A stretch of 64,000 nucleotides of DNA from Calothrix sp. FI2-JRJ7 (GCA_019359675.1 JAHHGX010000081.1:1-64000), one strand, 5' to 3'. Counted from the first letter of the stretch, positions 1-7,702 are shown. The notes: a model not told the origin generated them from the sequence alone. Numbers and translations are program-made.

Positions 1-62
1 ATTCGGTGTAACCTAGTTAAAAAATATATATTATACACGTAAATAATAAATTTATATTGTAG

Positions 63-386
63 TTACAGTTTTATCCTCTCTAATTCACTTTGTACGGGTT
101 TACACGTTAGGTGCAAGATATGAGTTATTCCCATTGCAATACCGATATTTGCCGCTCTCAATGCTGGGGCATCGTTGACACCATCGCCTGTAAGCGCCAT
201 AAAATGCGTTAATTGGTCAATAAAGCGTAATAATAAAGGGCGCGTTTGCTGTTCTGGAAGTTCATTGTAGCCGTATTGTTGTAATCTTAAATTTGCTTCT
301 ACTTCGCTTATTCCTTGAGGAGTTGTAGTTAAATTATGGTAAACTTGTTGGGGAGTAAGCGACCAAATGGGATGATGTGAGTTCAT
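63..386 (-). pseudogene. Internally deleted P-type cation ATPase remnant
   Basis: A 107-residue reading frame joins two parts of a P-type cation-transporting ATPase that are normally several hundred residues apart. The N-terminal cation-ATPase domain (LTPQQVY, then NLRLQQYGYNELPE, up to LTHFMA) runs directly into the phosphorylation-domain hinge motif TGDGVNDAPALRAANIGIAMG at about residues 66-86. The transmembrane helices M1-M4, the DKTGT phosphorylation site and the nucleotide-binding domain are all missing, and after IAMGI the frame leaves the family and stops. Intact proteins are about 900 residues, so no transport is possible. The start chosen is the ATG before NSHHPIW, because the upstream extension has no family resemblance. 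The tail after the hinge overlaps a short sequence (TAGGTGCAAGATAT) also present near 10990. Confidence 0.8.
108..123. repeat. Short dispersed repeat, copy 1
   Basis: The string TAGGTGCAAGATAT here recurs at 10990-11003, followed in both places by a purine and AGTT. Here it lies at the breakpoint side of the ATPase remnant. Confidence 0.45.
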
Positions 387-555
387 AATACCACTCTTAT
401 AATTTAAGAAGCAAACAATTCTGTACAAAATTGCTGTATTCTCAAGTTAGGAATAAAATTTGAGGAACTTGTGAAGATAATTTCCGTATAATACATTACT
501 TAAAATTTATATACAATTCTTTACAGTCAAGGCTTTACATTTAATATTTCGTCAA

Positions 556-652
556 ATAGCGGTAAAGCTTAGTTGCAAAAAGTCGAGGAATTAGGCGCCT
601 CCAACTGCAATTGATTACGAACAAGAAGATGTGACTGCTCTTCTCTTATAAA
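556..652 (+). pseudogene. Fragment of a zinc/quinone oxidoreductase (MDR family)
   Basis: Read with one frameshift near the GGCGCC at about 594 and one stop codon, this stretch gives LQKVEELGA followed by AIDYEQEDVT. That matches the segment of medium-chain dehydrogenase/reductase enzymes after the nucleotide-binding fold (typically ELGAD-x-x-INY-x-x-ED). No start codon, upstream domain or downstream domain is present, so this is a relic. The match is short and was read by eye. Confidence 0.4.
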
Positions 653-806
653 TAACTGATAGCCCTAACAATTCAAAATGTAAAGCCCGCATAGGACTGC
701 TAGAGTTGTAAACTCTATGCGGTCAGAACACTGAGCAACCACAGGTAATTGCACACTAACTATAGTACTTTAGTTCGTTTGTTCAAATTGCTTCAAATGA
801 AAATAA

Positions 807-857
807 GCTGAGAAAGAGCTAAGAAAAAATATTTCTAAATTTATATAAATTCTCAGC
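807..857 (+). promoter_or_regulatory. Candidate OmpR-type operator upstream of the DUF4079 gene
   Basis: Two adjacent 11-bp units, GCTGAGAAAGA (807-817) and GCTAAGAAAAA (818-828), match at 9 of 11 positions. An inverted copy, TTCTCAGC, follows at 850-857. Related CTGAG repeats with the same 11-bp period lie upstream of the genes starting at 5623 and 5970. Tandem half-sites one helical turn apart are typical of OmpR/PhoB-family regulators, and such a regulator is encoded at 4436-5113. Confidence 0.5.
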
Positions 858-934
858 TATACATAATTTAGTTCTTGGTAACACCACCGATAATTGTTCT
901 TATCGAAAACAGGGACATGTCAAAAGGTGCTTAT

Positions 935-1654
935 ATGAACTTAGTAGATTTTCTAGGGCTTGTTCATCCTTTCATCGCAATTTTCTTTGTTTTTCCCTTA
1001 CTTGGCATCGTGGTTAACTTTGCCTGGGCAACACGTCAGCGTCGTTTACAAAGCAAAAGTGCAGGTAAGAGCAAAATTCCAGCGTCGGTTGGTGTTGAAC
1101 ATAAACAATTGGGGAGTTGGCTAACAGGCGCCATTGTGGGATTAACTTTGATAGGATTAGCTCATCCAATCGGCAAACATATTATTACGAATCAAGTTTG
1201 GAGCAAGGCGCCGTTTAAAGTAATTTTTATTTTGTTGATGTTTGTAGCGACTATTATATCTTTAGTATTCCTCTACCGTGCTAATACAAAGCTATGGCGG
1301 TCTGTGTTTGCAACTCTCACAGGTGCGGGTTTAGTAACTTTAGGATTTCAAGACGGAGTGTTTCGTCGTGATAACGAATGGTTTTGGTCGCATTACTATA
1401 TCGGTATGGCTGCGGCAATGCTGATGATTTTCTCTTTAGCTATTGTACCCGAAATTTATAAAGATAAGTCACATCGCTGGCGCCTAATTCACACGATTTT
1501 AAATTGCGTTGCTTTGTTATTATTTATGGGACAAGCAATGACAGGCACGCGAGACTTATTAGAAATTCCTTTAAGTTGGCAAGAACCTTATATCTATAAA
1601 TGTGATTTTGTAAATAAAACTTGTCCCATATCTCAACCGGAATTAAAAAAGTGA
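935..1654 (+). CDS. DUF4079 multi-pass membrane protein, cytochrome b561-like
   Basis: This is a hydrophobic protein of about 239 residues with five or six predicted membrane segments. Histidines sit at helix ends (LVHPF, LAHPIG, SHYYIG, LIHTILN), a pattern that could ligate haem. The SHYYIG...IHTILN...QAMTG part is clearly related to the short DUF4079 protein at 34586-35050. The family is cyanobacterial and uncharacterised; resemblance to b561-type electron carriers is inference. The ATG at 935 is favoured by an AAAGG element upstream; ATG 917 and TTG 875 are also in frame. The stop codon overlaps the GTG start of the next gene (GTGA), implying translational coupling to that sensor kinase. 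The C-terminus has a CDFVNKTC pair that could form a disulfide. Confidence 0.75.
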   Translation: MNLVDFLGLVHPFIAIFFVFPLLGIVVNFAWATRQRRLQSKSAGKSKIPASVGVEHKQLGSWLTGAIVGLTLIGLAHPIGKHIITNQVWSKAPFKVIFILLMFVATIISLVFLYRANTKLWRSVFATLTGAGLVTLGFQDGVFRRDNEWFWSHYYIGMAAAMLMIFSLAIVPEIYKDKSHRWRLIHTILNCVALLLFMGQAMTGTRDLLEIPLSWQEPYIYKCDFVNKTCPISQPELKK

Positions 1655-3069
1655 GTAGATTCAACAGATTATTTCCTAAAATTGACTCTTTTTCATTACA
1701 ATTTCGTTTGACAATCGGTGTTATCATAGTTTCTGCTTTTGGATTAGCTGGTCTTGCTAGTTGGACTGGTTGGAAAATGCAACGAATTTTAATCGATAGT
1801 CATAAGCGGAATATTCAGGAAATCGCTTCACGTCTACCGCGCGATGTCGAAGTTTACAGTGAGATGTTGCCAATTGAGACTGCATTACAAAAAGCAATTG
1901 ACAATCGAACGGAAAATGACACTTTGTTATGGGTAAAAAGTCAAGATACAAATCAAATACTAGCTAAATCAAATAATTTCAATCCTGTATCTGGCTCTAA
2001 CATTGCTGAATTAATTTCTCTTACACAAATGCCTGATAAAGCAGAAATTTACGCGGTTAAAGGACATTACTTTGTTTTATGCGGTGAAAAATTAAGAATC
2101 AAAGGTGAGTTAATAGGTGAAATTTATATAGCACAAGATATTACCCGTGACCAAACCATGTTTGTCACACTGCTACATAATGTAGGTATCGCTGGAATTG
2201 TGGTAATTGTAATAATATCAGCAACAATTGCATTCTACATTAAAAATTCCCTCCAACCTCTACGACAAATTAGCCAAATGACAGCAGTAATTCAAGCAGA
2301 AGATTTAGACTCATATAAGTTACACCTTGCTCAGGCGCCGACAGAGGTTAAAGAACTCGCGCAAACTGTTAATATGATGTTGTCTCGATTATCTCAAGCT
2401 TGGGAAAAAGAACGACAATTTACCAGTAATATTTCTCATGAACTGCGAACACCATTAACTGTTGTATATGGATATTTACAAAGTGTACTAAGAAGACAAC
2501 AAAATTTAACCGAAATTCAGAAAGAAGCTTTGCAAACAGCAGCATCAGAAGCAGAACGTACCATTCATATATTACAAGATTTACTCGACTTAGTTAGAAT
2601 AGATAGTAGGTATGGGCATTTTGATATTAAACCTTGTACGTTAAATGATATAGTTTCCGACCTTGTGGAGATGGCATATCAAAATAGTAATAGACAAATT
2701 AAAATTGAGGCGCCTACTCATCCAATTATTGTAAAAGCAGATAGCAACAAACTCGAAAAAGTATTACTTAATTTGATTGATAACGCAATTAAATATTCTC
2801 ATCAAGATACACCCATAGTTATAAAGTTAAAGCAAATTAAAAACGAGGGCATAATTGAAGTTTTTGACAATGGCTACGGTATTCCCTTACAACACCAATC
2901 TCGCATTTTTGAGAGATTTTATCGTGTAGATGACGCGCGCAGTTCCAATGGTGGTACTGGTTTAGGTTTATCAATTGTTAAAAGCTTTATAGAAAGTATG
3001 GGTGGTACAGTTATGGTGAGTTCTAAGATAAATCAAGGTAGTGTATTTACAATTATTTTACCTTGTTGA
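1651..3069 (+). CDS. Membrane sensor histidine kinase (HAMP-HisKA-HATPase)
   Basis: The 472-residue kinase has a first membrane helix at about residues 15-40, an extracytoplasmic sensor of about 135 residues, a second helix at about 177-197 (GIAGIVVIVIISATIAF), HAMP, and a dimerisation domain with phospho-acceptor His in ISHELRTPLT (about 263). The ATPase domain has an N box (LIDNAIKY), G1 (DNGYGIP) and G2 (GGTGLGLSI). The GTG start overlaps the stop of the DUF4079 gene by 4 bases, so the two are cotranslated. An earlier in-frame TTG would lie inside the upstream gene and is less likely. The likely partner is the OmpR-type regulator at 4436-5113. The signal sensed is unknown; coupling to a putative redox membrane protein suggests an envelope or redox cue. 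Confidence 0.88.
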   Translation: MSRFNRLFPKIDSFSLQFRLTIGVIIVSAFGLAGLASWTGWKMQRILIDSHKRNIQEIASRLPRDVEVYSEMLPIETALQKAIDNRTENDTLLWVKSQDTNQILAKSNNFNPVSGSNIAELISLTQMPDKAEIYAVKGHYFVLCGEKLRIKGELIGEIYIAQDITRDQTMFVTLLHNVGIAGIVVIVIISATIAFYIKNSLQPLRQISQMTAVIQAEDLDSYKLHLAQAPTEVKELAQTVNMMLSRLSQAWEKERQFTSNISHELRTPLTVVYGYLQSVLRRQQNLTEIQKEALQTAASEAERTIHILQDLLDLVRIDSRYGHFDIKPCTLNDIVSDLVEMAYQNSNRQIKIEAPTHPIIVKADSNKLEKVLLNLIDNAIKYSHQDTPIVIKLKQIKNEGIIEVFDNGYGIPLQHQSRIFERFYRVDDARSSNGGTGLGLSIVKSFIESMGGTVMVSSKINQGSVFTIILPC

Positions 3070-3072
3070 TAT

Positions 3073-4305
3073 TTATGAATGGTTTGCAGGTAATATTATA
3101 CTCACGGTTGTTCCTTGTTCGGCATTAGATGTAATTACTAACTTCCCACCGTGTGCTTCAACAATACGTTTAGTTATTGCAAGTCCCAGTCCTGTACCAT
3201 CCGGTTTCGTTGAATAAAATGGTTGAGTTAGTTTTGATAATACTTCTAGTGCTATTACAGCGCCACTATTATGAACATTGATTCTAACTTGATTGATATT
3301 TGATACAATATCTAACTTAATAGTATCTCCTACGTTTACGGCTTCATAAGCATTACGGATTACATTTATTAATACTTGTTTTAACTTGTCTTTATCTCCG
3401 AGTACCTGAACGTTCGTACTTGCAGGAGTAAATTTTATATATCTCCCCTCTGCCTCTAGCATATGTAGAAACTCTATAATACATGTAACGAATTCGTTGA
3501 GACAAATTGGCACCACTTGTAAAGCTTGGGGTTTAGCATAAAGTAATATTTCTTGTAATAATCTTTCTAAACGATTACCTTCATCTAGCGCTAGAGATAA
3601 TCGTAATTTTGCAGCATCATTCAAATCCAGTTTATTAAAATAATTCAATCCCATTTTCATAGTTGTCAATGGATTACGAATTTCATGAATAATACATGCA
3701 GCAAATTCACCAATTGCCGCAAGACGTTCTTGCTCTACAAGTTGAGCTTGTGCTGCTTTTAATTCTTCACTTCTCTGCGCGACTTCAGCTTCTAACAGTT
3801 CATTAAATTGCTGCTGTTGTTTATAAAGATAATAGTTATCTATTGCTGTAGCGGCACGTTCTGCAAATAATTCCACTATATTAACTTCTGAAGAAGAAAA
3901 ATTGCGTGGTTCTTTATGGAATGAGCAAATTGTACCAATAACTCCTGAATGGGAAGTGCGTAGTGGTATTCCTAAGTAAGCTTGATAACCTTCTGGAGCT
4001 TGACCATATTCTGTACAGCACTTAGTATCTTCGACTATTAAACTGCGTCCAGTTTCTATAACTGTTCCGGATAATTGACCATGTACAGAATAAGTACCTA
4101 TTTCTCTACCTAAATCTATACTACTAGCCAATACCTTGCCAAAGCCTTGCTGGCAAATAGTTACAACAGACCAATCAATACTAATTAACTCATTAACGCC
4201 ACAAGCTATTTCTTTTAAATATTCGCTTAATTCACCATTTCGATGACTAAGCGACGATAAAACCTCTATTGTCCGCCTTTGCCGCCAGTAGAAGTCATTA
4301 GACAT
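3073..4305 (-). CDS. GAF-domain histidine kinase, cytoplasmic
   Basis: This 410-residue protein lacks membrane helices. A GAF domain spans about residues 22-160 (VEDTKCCTEYG, YLGIPLRT, ICSFHKEPRNF), then a coiled coil of about 40 residues, the phospho-acceptor His in IIHEIRNPLTTMK (about 206), and an ATPase domain with N box (VIRNAYEA) and G2 (GTGLGLAIT). It resembles cyanobacterial kinases that read a small molecule or chromophore through GAF, but no chromophore-binding cysteine motif is obvious. It is convergent with the membrane kinase (3-base gap) and lies 130 bp downstream of the regulator gene on the same strand, so it may share its transcript. A GCTGAAAA sequence just upstream (about 4360 region) resembles half of the putative operator of the cluster. 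Confidence 0.85.
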   Translation of the reverse strand: MSNDFYWRQRRTIEVLSSLSHRNGELSEYLKEIACGVNELISIDWSVVTICQQGFGKVLASSIDLGREIGTYSVHGQLSGTVIETGRSLIVEDTKCCTEYGQAPEGYQAYLGIPLRTSHSGVIGTICSFHKEPRNFSSSEVNIVELFAERAATAIDNYYLYKQQQQFNELLEAEVAQRSEELKAAQAQLVEQERLAAIGEFAACIIHEIRNPLTTMKMGLNYFNKLDLNDAAKLRLSLALDEGNRLERLLQEILLYAKPQALQVVPICLNEFVTCIIEFLHMLEAEGRYIKFTPASTNVQVLGDKDKLKQVLINVIRNAYEAVNVGDTIKLDIVSNINQVRINVHNSGAVIALEVLSKLTQPFYSTKPDGTGLGLAITKRIVEAHGGKLVITSNAEQGTTVSIILPANHS

Positions 4306-4435
4306 GATATACCTAAATAAAAAAATACCTATCTTATAGACTTAACACTTGATAGGACTTTTTCAGCTAAATAAAAACTTAAGATTACTGGCGCCAGTGA
4401 TAAATAATTGTTAAATTATGATATATTTTACAGTA

Positions 4436-5113
4436 TTAATTGTCGCGTAATGCATACCCGATACCCCGCACCGTATGAATTAAGCGTTTTTCATTATTTG
4501 CTTCCAACTTCAAACGGACATAGCGAACATAGACTTCTATAACGTTAGAGTCTCCAACAAAATCATAACCCCAAACTGTTTCTAAAATTTGCTCTCTGGT
4601 AAATACCTGACGCGGGTAACTCATTAAATACTCAAGCAAATCAAACTCTTTCGCTGTTAGTTCTATTGTTCTGTTACCTCGAAATACTTCACGAGTGCGA
4701 CGGTTTAACTTTAAATCTTCAAATTGTAATATATCAGAACTATCTTCTTGAGTACGACGCAGATGAGCGCGGACTCTTGCTAATAACTCCTCAATACTAA
4801 AGGGTTTGACAACATAATCATCGGCGCCAGCATCCAAACCAGTCACACGGTCGTTAACTTCATCTTTTGCAGTTAACAAAATAACAGGAATTTTACTCCC
4901 CGTTGCACGCAGACGACGACAAATTTCTACTCCAGTTAAACCAGGAACCATCCAATCTAAAATCGCTAAATCCGGCGCCGATTCTCGTGCTAAAGTAATT
5001 CCCGTCATTCCATCGTTGGCGACACTAACTTTATAACCTTCGCTAGTTAATTCTAACTCGACAAATCGAGCTAGCTTTACATCATCTTCCACTAAAAGAA
5101 TATGTGCTATCAT
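4436..5113 (-). CDS. OmpR/PhoB-family response regulator
   Basis: The 225-residue protein has a receiver domain (residues 1-120) with acidic pair DD at 10-11, phospho-acceptor Asp53 (ILDWMVPG), Thr81 and Lys103 (VVKPF). A winged-helix DNA-binding domain follows at about 128-225 (LTAKEFDLLEYLM, VWGYDFVGDSNVIEVYVRYVR, TVRGIGYAL). Family members activate or repress transcription after phosphorylation by a cognate kinase. It sits between two kinases and next to genes whose upstream regions share 11-bp-period CTGAG repeats, which are the natural candidate targets. It resembles the cyanobacterial RppA/ManR group, but an exact orthologue cannot be named from sequence alone. A GGGG-type ribosome site lies ahead of the ATG. 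Confidence 0.9.
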   Translation of the reverse strand: MIAHILLVEDDVKLARFVELELTSEGYKVSVANDGMTGITLARESAPDLAILDWMVPGLTGVEICRRLRATGSKIPVILLTAKDEVNDRVTGLDAGADDYVVKPFSIEELLARVRAHLRRTQEDSSDILQFEDLKLNRRTREVFRGNRTIELTAKEFDLLEYLMSYPRQVFTREQILETVWGYDFVGDSNVIEVYVRYVRLKLEANNEKRLIHTVRGIGYALRDN

Positions 5114-5127
5114 AATTTCCCCGAATT

Positions 5128-5160
5128 AGATACCCGACTTGTTTAAAAAGTCGGGTATCT
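5128..5160 (-). terminator. Perfect 13-bp hairpin between the secreted-protein gene and the regulator
   Basis: AGATACCCGACTT and its exact complement flank a 7-base loop. On the minus strand it follows the stop of the 5198-5623 gene and precedes the regulator start by about 15 bases. There is no strong T run, so it may be an intercistronic processing or attenuation hairpin as easily as a terminator. Confidence 0.55.
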
Positions 5161-5197
5161 TAATAATATTATTTTAACCCGAAAGATTAACTACTCA

Positions 5198-5623
5198 TTA
5201 TTTGACTTCGCTTGGAGCAAAAGCGGTTATTTTACCTTGTTTAACTGCAACAACTACATCGTAAGTTGCACAATAAGCAAATGTAGTATTATTAGCTTTA
5301 TTATAAAGATTTACAACCATACCTGCACCACCAGGTTGAACAGCAATTGGTTCTAAATCACCGAAGAAATAACGACGGAGTTCATCACCACTGCCAAACA
5401 TTCCTTTATGTTTAGTCAGCATAGTGATTTTTTGAGCAGGAGTTAAGCCTGTAACATCTTTCATTGCTTCTGCTTGAGCAGAACGCTGAGTAGATGTCAT
5501 CATTGTGCTTGTTTCTTTTGCTACCGCTTGATTCGACTGTAAGTTAATTGCACTGAGTGAGGCGCCACCAATTGTGACTAAACCAGTTAAAGCAGCAGTA
5601 GTTACAATAGTTTTGAGATTCAT
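5198..5623 (-). CDS. Secreted or periplasmic protein of unknown function
   Basis: The 141-residue product begins with an export signal (MNLKTIVTTAALTGLVTIGGASL, likely cleavage near residue 35, AVAKE). The mature part has a charged helix (TPAQKITMLTKHKGMFGSGDELRRYF) and a beta-rich C-terminus with one cysteine (FAYCATYDVVVAV). I do not recognise the family. It shares its intergenic region with the divergent DM13 lipoprotein, and both promoters carry CTGAG repeats. It lies upstream of the regulator on the same strand, so it may be a target or a secreted accessory of this signalling cluster. Confidence 0.7.
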   Translation of the reverse strand: MNLKTIVTTAALTGLVTIGGASLSAINLQSNQAVAKETSTMMTSTQRSAQAEAMKDVTGLTPAQKITMLTKHKGMFGSGDELRRYFFGDLEPIAVQPGGAGMVVNLYNKANNTTFAYCATYDVVVAVKQGKITAFAPSEVK

Positions 5624-5682
5624 TTTGGATGATTCCTTTATAAAATCGTCTGTCTTCGATGTTTATTAGTATTGACTGCATT

Positions 5683-5704
5683 CCTGAGTTTTTGCTGAGA
5701 ACAG
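5683..5704. promoter_or_regulatory. Candidate OmpR-type operator, secreted-protein side
   Basis: CCTGAGTTTTT (5683-5693) is followed immediately by GCTGAGAACAG (5694-5704), so CTGAG is repeated at exactly 11 bp. It lies 60-80 bp upstream of the gene starting at 5623, in a position suitable for promoter control. Confidence 0.45.
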
Positions 5705-5800
5705 GATTAGCTGGTGTTAAAAACTACCATTATTTTTTTAATCTACTGAATGGTAGTAAGCATTTATTCATGCATGACATAATTTAAGAGCTTAAAATTA

Positions 5801-5840
5801 GCTGAGAAAACCATAAGAACTATCAAAGGCAAATCTCAGC
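5801..5840 (+). promoter_or_regulatory. Candidate OmpR-type operator upstream of the DM13 gene
   Basis: GCTGAGAAAAC (5801-5811) is followed by the weaker unit CATAAGAACTA (5812-5822), and an inverted TCTCAGC lies at 5834-5840. The direct repeat plus inverted copy mirrors the arrangement at 807-857 upstream of the DUF4079 gene. Confidence 0.45.
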
Positions 5841-5969
5841 TTTATAGACTGAAACATTTAGAGCTTTATAACCTTTAACCGGATAGCTTAAGCAACAATC
5901 AAGTTAGTTAGTTAAAGCTAAAGCAAAACCTATATCACTAACTGATGCTATATCGAGGAATATAAAGCT

Positions 5970-6467
5970 ATGAAATTAAGAAGTCTTTTAATGCTAAGTC
6001 TCGCATCCCTGTTGATAGCAAGCTGTGCAAAAGAAATTAGTGCAACTGAAAATCATGTGGCTATGAAGCCTTCAAATATTCCTGTAGTTAAGTTAGCACA
6101 ATCTCAACAAACTGCGAAAGTTGGTACTTTTGTTTCTGGAGAGCATACAACACAAGGTACAGCAAGCATTATAACAAATAACGGCAACTCTTTTCTAAAG
6201 CTTGATAAGTCATTTAAAACTTCCGACTCTGGGCCAGATTTAGTTGTAATTTTGCATCGTTCAGATAACGTAATTGGTTCAACTAAGCCACCCTCCTATT
6301 CCTTAAAAAAAGGAGATTACGTCATTCTTGGCCGCTTACAAAAATTTCGCGGCACCCAAACTTATGCTATTCCTAAAAACATTGATTTAGCGAATTATAA
6401 ATCTGCTGCTATTTGGTGCCGTAAGTTCAATGCTACCTTTGGTGCTGCCAAGTTAAGCAATAGCTAA
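5970..6467 (+). CDS. DM13-domain lipoprotein
   Basis: The 165-residue product has a lipoprotein signal with lipobox LIASC (Cys19), placing it on the outer face of a membrane. Residues about 50-160 match the DM13 pattern: F-x-x-G-E-H-T-T-Q-G near the start, then GPDLVVILH, a GDYVILGRLQKFRGTQTYAIP block, and the closing AAIWC-RKFNATFGAAKL with the conserved cysteine (Cys150). DM13 is predicted to take part in extracytoplasmic electron transfer, often with DOMON or cytochrome b561 partners. A b561-like DUF4079 protein is encoded in the same cluster. The EamA permease gene starts 18 bp downstream and probably shares the transcript. Confidence 0.85.
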   Translation: MKLRSLLMLSLASLLIASCAKEISATENHVAMKPSNIPVVKLAQSQQTAKVGTFVSGEHTTQGTASIITNNGNSFLKLDKSFKTSDSGPDLVVILHRSDNVIGSTKPPSYSLKKGDYVILGRLQKFRGTQTYAIPKNIDLANYKSAAIWCRKFNATFGAAKLSNS

Positions 6468-6485
6468 TAAAGTATTAAGTTTGTC

Positions 6486-7520
6486 ATGGTTAAGAAACAC
6501 AACAGAATTTCAGGACAGATTTGCCTCTGGCTTGCAATTCTGATTTTTGGAGCATCTAGTGCCATTACCCGAAAGTTAACAGAAATTGGCGCCCAACATT
6601 TTATAGATGCTCGTAATCCTATTTCTCTTTGTAATGTTTTATTTGTTGGTAATATATGCGCCTTGTTGATTTTAATTCCGATTTACAGGCGCCAGTGGAA
6701 CAAAGCAACATTAAGGAAACTATCAAGAAAAAACTGGTTAAATCTAACAAAGGTTGCAATTTTATCGGGAGCTATCGCACCTGCTTTAATCTTTCAAGGT
6801 TTAGCATTAACGAATGTTAATAATGTTGTTTTGATTGGACGCTTAGAACCACCTTTAACATTAGCTTTATCAGTTTGGCTATTGAAGCAAAGAATAAATA
6901 TTTGGGAAACTGTAGGAGCAGTTATTGCCTTTATTGGTGTCACCTTAACCATAATTCTTCAACCTCCACAACCCATGACGCATATGGGAGTTCATATAGG
7001 TGTTGGGGAAATATTGTCTGCAATAGGAGCTATGGCTTTAGCTGTTTCTACAATTATTAGCAAACAACATCTCTCTAAAATTCCTTTAGGAATCTACAGT
7101 GTATTTCGTACAGCTTTGGGAACAATAATATTTTTCTTTCTTGCATTAATAATTTATGGTCGCGACCATTTTACAGATGTATTTTCGCCTTTTCTTTGGC
7201 AGTGGATGTTTGTATATGGTTTTGTAATTGTAGTTCTAGGTCAGTCATTTTGGATTAAAGGCTTGAAAGTTTCCAGTGTATCGGTAGCTTCTTTAATTAG
7301 CTCATTTACGCCACTCGTAGGCATTTTAGCAGCTTACTTTATTTTGGGTGAGACGCCGACTATGGCTCATTATATTGGTGGTAGCTTGATTTTGGTTGGA
7401 GTATTGTTGAGCCAAATTGGAATTAGGCGCCAAGCTTCTCTTAGAACTGGGTTGCCCAAAATAATTTTTACTTCAGCACAACACAAGCTAGAAACAACTA
7501 TAGGATTTAAAGGAATGTAA
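6486..7520 (+). CDS. EamA-type DMT-superfamily permease
   Basis: The 344-residue protein has about ten membrane helices in two EamA repeats (about residues 13-158 and 170-312). Typical features are the GASSAITRK first helix, the NVNNVVLIGRLEPPLTLALS stretch and a second-repeat ending with FILGETPTMAHYIGGSLILVGVLL. DMT permeases export or import small metabolites; the substrate cannot be deduced. It starts 18 bp after the DM13 lipoprotein gene and is probably cotranscribed, so it may fall under the same regulator. The 3' end overlaps the remnant antitoxin gene read from the other strand. Confidence 0.85.
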   Translation: MVKKHNRISGQICLWLAILIFGASSAITRKLTEIGAQHFIDARNPISLCNVLFVGNICALLILIPIYRRQWNKATLRKLSRKNWLNLTKVAILSGAIAPALIFQGLALTNVNNVVLIGRLEPPLTLALSVWLLKQRINIWETVGAVIAFIGVTLTIILQPPQPMTHMGVHIGVGEILSAIGAMALAVSTIISKQHLSKIPLGIYSVFRTALGTIIFFFLALIIYGRDHFTDVFSPFLWQWMFVYGFVIVVLGQSFWIKGLKVSSVSVASLISSFTPLVGILAAYFILGETPTMAHYIGGSLILVGVLLSQIGIRRQASLRTGLPKIIFTSAQHKLETTIGFKGM

Positions 7521-7702
7521 TTTTGTTTATACGTGCTTTAGCCTCTGCATGTGAAACAATATCACCATCAGCCACCAGATGAGTGCCCTTGCTCTACTTT
7601 ATACAAAAAATACAAATACTCCATTACTTCTGAAAAAGTAACGTCTTGCGGCATTTCTTCTAAAGCCTTCATTATTTTTTGCTTTACTGTAGTGGTCGTC
7701 AT
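7507..7702 (-). pseudogene. Frameshifted antitoxin-like small gene
   Basis: An ATG at 7702 opens a 44-residue frame (VKQKIMKALEEMPQDVTFSE, then VMEYLYFLYKVEQG) ending at 7568. In the next frame the sequence continues as HLVADGDIVSHAEAKARINK to a stop at 7507. Joined, the two halves match the small family whose members read ALEELP-x-D-A...YLLYKIE-x-G...ADAGK-x-ISHEEAK-x-R, usually the antitoxin partner of a RelE/ParE toxin. A single frameshift near 7585 separates them. No toxin gene is adjacent. It overlaps the end of the convergent EamA gene. Confidence 0.6.

Larger units (their letters stand above)
429..934. other. Gene-poor stretch with an oxidoreductase scrap and a regulatory region
   Basis: No intact gene lies here. 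It holds a degraded oxidoreductase fragment (about 556-652) and, close to the next gene, a candidate two-component operator (807-857). The rest is AT-rich and shows nothing recognisable. Confidence 0.6.
5624..5969. promoter_or_regulatory. Divergent promoter region
   Basis: This 346-bp region separates two divergently read secreted-protein genes. It contains two CTGAG-type operator candidates, 5683-5704 and 5801-5840, listed separately. Nothing else stands out apart from AT-rich sequence. Confidence 0.5.
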
